Below are positions 13,417 to 16,025 of a DNA stretch of 16,025 nt, piece by piece; the stretch's first letter is position 1, and every line of letters begins with the position of its first letter. This DNA comes from CAYOCE01 sp964402405. GTDB taxonomy: Bacteria; Pseudomonadota; Alphaproteobacteria; UBA7879. Location: positions 1-16,025 of the forward strand of contig CAYOCE010000032.1 in assembly GCA_964402405.1 (NCBI GenBank). The letters are read 5' to 3'. Made by a program: the position numbers and the translations under genes. Below the pieces are notes generated by a model that ran no database searches, had not been told where the DNA came from, and was given only the letters and a program-made list of their open reading frames with translations.

Positions 13417-14760
13417 TTAGCTATTTGCATTGTTAACATCTGCAACATACAGAGAAACTCCCTCCGGACGATTCTGATCTGTATCAGCGATATTGAAAAT
13501 TTTTAACGTTTGTCCTGGAATGATAAAAGCTGGATTATTAGCAACTTGAACAAAAACAACCCCTTTATTTACCAACAACCCTAGTTCTGGCACTTGTTCA
13601 ACGCTTGTACGATCTGCCCCTAAAATCCTTTTATCTCGGACGCTTTCAACCACACTGGCTGAGGCAATGACAGCCCCAGAAAGCCAACTCATCACATCTT
13701 TTGATGTCATGGTATCACTATAGCGTACTCCTAAAATCAACGTATCTCCCTGAGTCCACTCTGGTTTTAGATCTAGGCTAAACATTTGACCTTGCTGGGC
13801 AAACTGTATATCAACGGATATCGTTTTAATAAAGTCTAACATGTGCTTTATAAAATCCAGGACAGGTGCAAATGTATCCCTAAGGTTGTTATGATTATAT
13901 GCTGATAAAACGGGTGGAATTTGCCCGGGATTAAGACTACACATACGACCTGCCATTACGGCGAGTTCTTTATAAACAACAAACGGATGGACATACTGGG
14001 CTGCAAGCAAAGCCTCAAGCCCAACTATTTGGGCAGCAAGCACATTAAAATACGTTTGATAGGTTGCAAGTAAGGGGGAGGTAGCCGTTGCAAGGGGAGA
14101 TTGCAATTGGTCCCCTAAAAAGGCAAGTTTATCTCGGATAGATTTCACAATGTCATAGGATTTTCGATAAACATCTGACTCCTTGGACATTGTCGTGCGA
14201 GGCGGAATAAAGTCTGTCAATTGATAGGCTTCATCCTTAAAAAACACCTCTCCTACAGGAAAACTTTCATACCGAGTCGGGATATTATTATCCACAACGA
14301 GGTAGAGCTTTAAAGCAATTCTAGGAATCACTAAAGGAAACTCTCCCGTATTTTCATCAACTACAGGCATCCCAGGAACGGAATCATATCGGGGAAATTC
14401 AGAATCAAGATTAGCCGTATCTGGCCGATACCGCATTACAGCTAAATGAAAAGGAATTTTATCCTTAGAAAGAGCATCTTTCAAAGGTTTTAGATCAAAT
14501 TCAGGATAAACAGGGTCATTGACATTGACCAATAGAATACTGCCATCGGGAAAAGTGGCATCAAGCTCTGTAATCTTAATTGTCCCACTAACCAATGCTG
14601 CAGGATCAATGGTTAGCTTTCGAACACCCCAAAAGTAAGGACACGCAATAGTCAGATATTGTAAAGATAACAAATCATTTTGTTGACGCGCTTGTTGAAA
14701 ATGATGAGGCTCCAACAACATTCCTTCATGCCACTGAATTCCATTATAAAACTTAGACAT
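13417..14760 (-). CDS. tssK: T6SS baseplate protein TssK
   Basis: TssK connects the T6SS baseplate to the TssL/TssM membrane complex and can bind effector-tip receptors. The 447-residue length is normal. The N-terminus NGIQWHEGMLLEPHHFQQ (residues 6-23) is the family signature W-x-EGM-x-L-x-P-x-HFQQ. Later blocks, such as FPRYDSVPGMPV and a LGDQLQSPLATATSPLL region, fit the family only loosely. The C-terminal part carries the GADRTSVEQVPELGLLV segment near residue 375. The ATG at 14760 has a GGTGG ribosome binding site. It is the first gene of the minus-strand operon and is divergent from the C26 hydrolase gene, so the remaining T6SS genes are not directly upstream. Confidence 0.94.
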   Translation of the reverse strand: MSKFYNGIQWHEGMLLEPHHFQQARQQNDLLSLQYLTIACPYFWGVRKLTIDPAALVSGTIKITELDATFPDGSILLVNVNDPVYPEFDLKPLKDALSKDKIPFHLAVMRYRPDTANLDSEFPRYDSVPGMPVVDENTGEFPLVIPRIALKLYLVVDNNIPTRYESFPVGEVFFKDEAYQLTDFIPPRTTMSKESDVYRKSYDIVKSIRDKLAFLGDQLQSPLATATSPLLATYQTYFNVLAAQIVGLEALLAAQYVHPFVVYKELAVMAGRMCSLNPGQIPPVLSAYNHNNLRDTFAPVLDFIKHMLDFIKTISVDIQFAQQGQMFSLDLKPEWTQGDTLILGVRYSDTMTSKDVMSWLSGAVIASASVVESVRDKRILGADRTSVEQVPELGLLVNKGVVFVQVANNPAFIIPGQTLKIFNIADTDQNRPEGVSLYVADVNNANS

Positions 14761-14980
14761 TTACCACCCCATCCTGGATTGGTGAGATTTAGACCTGATG
14801 CTCATCCGTCTTTTAGTCCTTATATTTTTAATATTTCCCCTTCAGAGCAAAATCAGCCCTACTAAACACTCTACCTATTTCAGATATAGAACACAAGAGC
14901 CATATGTATAGCCTCACATATATTTTCTGCTTGAAAAATCGGATATAATAGAGAATATCTTAAGGATAAGGAGAACCCAC
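14761..14980. other. Divergent intergenic region between tssK and the C26 hydrolase gene
   Basis: These 220 AT-rich bases must hold the start signals of both the T6SS operon (minus) and the hydrolase gene (plus). On the plus strand a perfect TATAAT lies at 14944-14949. On the minus strand only weak matches are visible, for example TTGTGT and TAGAGT spaced by 17 bases, so the tssK promoter is not convincingly identified and may need an activator. I see no small gene and no strong operator palindrome here. Confidence 0.5.
14944..14973 (+). promoter_or_regulatory. -10 box and ribosome binding site of the C26 hydrolase gene
   Basis: A perfect TATAAT sits at 14944-14949. The sequence at the expected -35 position (14921-14926) is a poor match, and a nearby TTGAAA at 14931 is too close to serve. 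Transcription would start near 14956, giving a leader of about 25 bases. AAGGAG at 14968-14973 is seven bases before the ATG, a good ribosome binding site. Confidence 0.5.
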
Positions 14981-15697
14981 ATGCGCCCTGTTATTGGAAT
15001 GACATTAGAATACGATAATCACTGCACTTATTTTTCCAAATACCCCTGGTATGCCATCCGGGAAAATTATTGCGAAGCGGTTAGTAAGGCCGGAGGCGTT
15101 CCTATTTTATTGCCCTATGATTGGGATGCCATTGACGCCTACCTGGATTTGGTTTCGGGCATCCTGATTCCAGGAGGAGATTTTGATGTGGACCCCGTTC
15201 TATATGGAGTAGATACACGTCATCCCACAGTGAAATTAATTCCCCAGAGGACAAATTTTGAATATGAGCTTGTGAAGCGTGCCCTTGCCAGGAATAAACC
15301 TATTTTGGGCATTTGTGGAGGCCATCAATTATTGAATGTCGTATTTGGGGGAACTCTGATCCAGCATATCCCAGAAGAGTACTTAACAGATATTGGTCAT
15401 TCTCAACCTACCCCCCGTCATGAACCTTGTCATGAAGTAAAAATAACCCAAAACACCCTCTTAAGTAAAATTACAGGTAAAGAAAAATTTATGGTGAATA
15501 GTATTCATCATCAGGCAATCAAAACAGTTGGTCCAGATGTAGTCATTAATGCTGTCGCTACTGATGGGATGGTTGAAGGCATTGAAAATCCAAAGTATAA
15601 ATTTTGCCTGGGGGTTCAATGGCATCCTGAATTCCATATAACGGGGGCTGATATAGCTATATTAGAAGCCCTCGTTCAAGCATCTCAGTCTTCATAA
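14981..15697 (+). CDS. Peptidase C26 / gamma-glutamyl-GABA hydrolase-like protein (PuuD type)
   Basis: This is a class I glutamine-amidotransferase-fold hydrolase, 238 residues, close to the family's usual 240-260. The nucleophile elbow is GICGGHQLLN with Cys112, the catalytic His and Glu are in VQWHPE (H215, E217), and the oxyanion region is GILIPGGDFDVDP (60-72). NSIHHQAI (173-180) is also conserved in PuuD-like proteins. These enzymes cleave gamma-glutamyl bonds, as in putrescine degradation, but no putrescine pathway genes are next to it, so the substrate is unknown. The elbow reads ICGGHQ where PuuD-like enzymes usually have ICRGxQ, and the usual RDxFE motif reads RTNFE (90-94). It is a single-gene unit with its own signals, divergent from the T6SS operon. 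The ATG at 14981 is supported by AAGGAG. Confidence 0.88.
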   Translation: MRPVIGMTLEYDNHCTYFSKYPWYAIRENYCEAVSKAGGVPILLPYDWDAIDAYLDLVSGILIPGGDFDVDPVLYGVDTRHPTVKLIPQRTNFEYELVKRALARNKPILGICGGHQLLNVVFGGTLIQHIPEEYLTDIGHSQPTPRHEPCHEVKITQNTLLSKITGKEKFMVNSIHHQAIKTVGPDVVINAVATDGMVEGIENPKYKFCLGVQWHPEFHITGADIAILEALVQASQSS

Positions 15698-15748
15698 TGT
15701 ATAGGCTATACTTAAAAAGCTTTTAACGCCTTAAAATTAAATGACATC

Positions 15749-15773
15749 AAAAAAAGTCAACACTTTTATTTTT
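15749..15773 (+). terminator. Weak intrinsic terminator after the C26 hydrolase gene
   Basis: A 6-bp stem AAAAGT-CAAC-ACTTTT (15752-15767) sits in a run of A residues and is followed by ATTTTT, about 55 bases after the stop codon. The stem can be lengthened past one mismatch by A-T pairs. It is AT-rich and so weak, but it is the best candidate in the 173-base gap before the next gene. The rest of the gap is very AT-rich with no gene visible. Confidence 0.4.
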
Positions 15774-15870
15774 CAAAAAATACTTTTTACTTATTAACAC
15801 AATGTAAAAAATATGCTATTAATTAAATATACAATAAAAAAACAAATAAAAAATAAATTGGGAGAATACA

Positions 15871-16025
15871 GTGGACGATTTACAAATTGATCCTAAGAAG
15901 TTTTATCGTTTAAAACAAAGTGGACGAAAATGGTATATTATAGACATCCGCGATCCATGGGAGGTTGAGATTGCTGCCATTGATGATGCCCATAATATTC
16001 CCTTGGATGAGGTTTATAATAACCT
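15871..16025 (+). CDS. Rhodanese-domain protein, N-terminal part (cut by window end)
   Basis: An open frame from GTG at 15871 runs to the window edge and gives 51 residues. GGGAG at 15860-15864 is a well-spaced ribosome binding site. The visible part has the rhodanese fold start: WYIIDIRDPWEVEIAAIDDAHNIPLDEV, matching the family's L-I-D-V-R-E-x-x-E ... G-H-I-x-G-A-x-N-I-P-L. The catalytic cysteine would lie beyond the window, so whether it is an active sulfurtransferase cannot be told. The gene is preceded by a very AT-rich 173-base gap and is on the same strand as the hydrolase. Confidence 0.8.
   Translation, partial: MDDLQIDPKKFYRLKQSGRKWYIIDIRDPWEVEIAAIDDAHNIPLDEVYNN

Overview
The window looks like a chromosome segment from a moderately AT-rich alphaproteobacterium, probably a host-associated one. 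The F1 genes are ordered atpH-atpA-atpG-atpD-atpC with no Fo genes attached, which is the alphaproteobacterial arrangement. An IalB-like secreted protein, a type VI secretion (T6SS) module and several palindromic intergenic repeats fit a protist or animal symbiont, for example a member of Holosporales/Paracaedibacter. That lineage is inference.

Layout. (1) 12-832, minus: a HepT/MntA (HEPN/nucleotidyltransferase) toxin-antitoxin pair with its own candidate promoter. (2) 949-5702, minus: the F1 ATP synthase operon atpHAGDC, with a good sigma70-like promoter at 5761-5789, a TTG start on atpH and an unusually short atpC. (3) 5871-14760, minus: a compact operon tssK-tssL-tssM-tssA, then an unrecognised exported protein and an IalB-like exported protein. 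(4) 14981-15697, plus: a class I glutamine-amidotransferase-like (C26/PuuD-type) hydrolase with its own -10 box and ribosome binding site, followed by a weak terminator. (5) 15871-16025, plus: the start of a rhodanese-domain protein cut by the window edge.

The most striking feature is not a gene. Two copies of one long palindromic element sit inside the two operons in the same orientation, one between atpG and atpD (2610-2729) and one between tssM and tssA (8278-8480). Each copy is essentially a single long imperfect hairpin. Several bases that differ between copies differ on both arms, so pairing is kept. The 3' end of each element on the mRNA is the Shine-Dalgarno sequence of the next gene, and the 5' end of the element is complementary to it. 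A third GAGGAG in the middle of the element could compete for the same pairing. This could be a portable translational control element shared by ATP synthase and T6SS, or an ERIC-like repeat that happens to have landed next to two start codons. The second copy also carries two identical 31-bp hairpin inserts that the first lacks.

A different, GC-rich palindromic repeat (7008-7107) lies in frame in the N-terminus of the unrecognised exported protein and would add 33 codons just before its hydrophobic signal segment.

How the genes work together: TssM, TssL, TssK and TssA form the inner-membrane, baseplate and sheath-assembly side of a T6SS. The sheath, tube, spike and ClpV genes are not here and must lie elsewhere if the system is functional. 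The two exported proteins are packed onto the 3' end of this operon and may be accessory envelope proteins. The ATP synthase genes appear to be separately promoted housekeeping genes.
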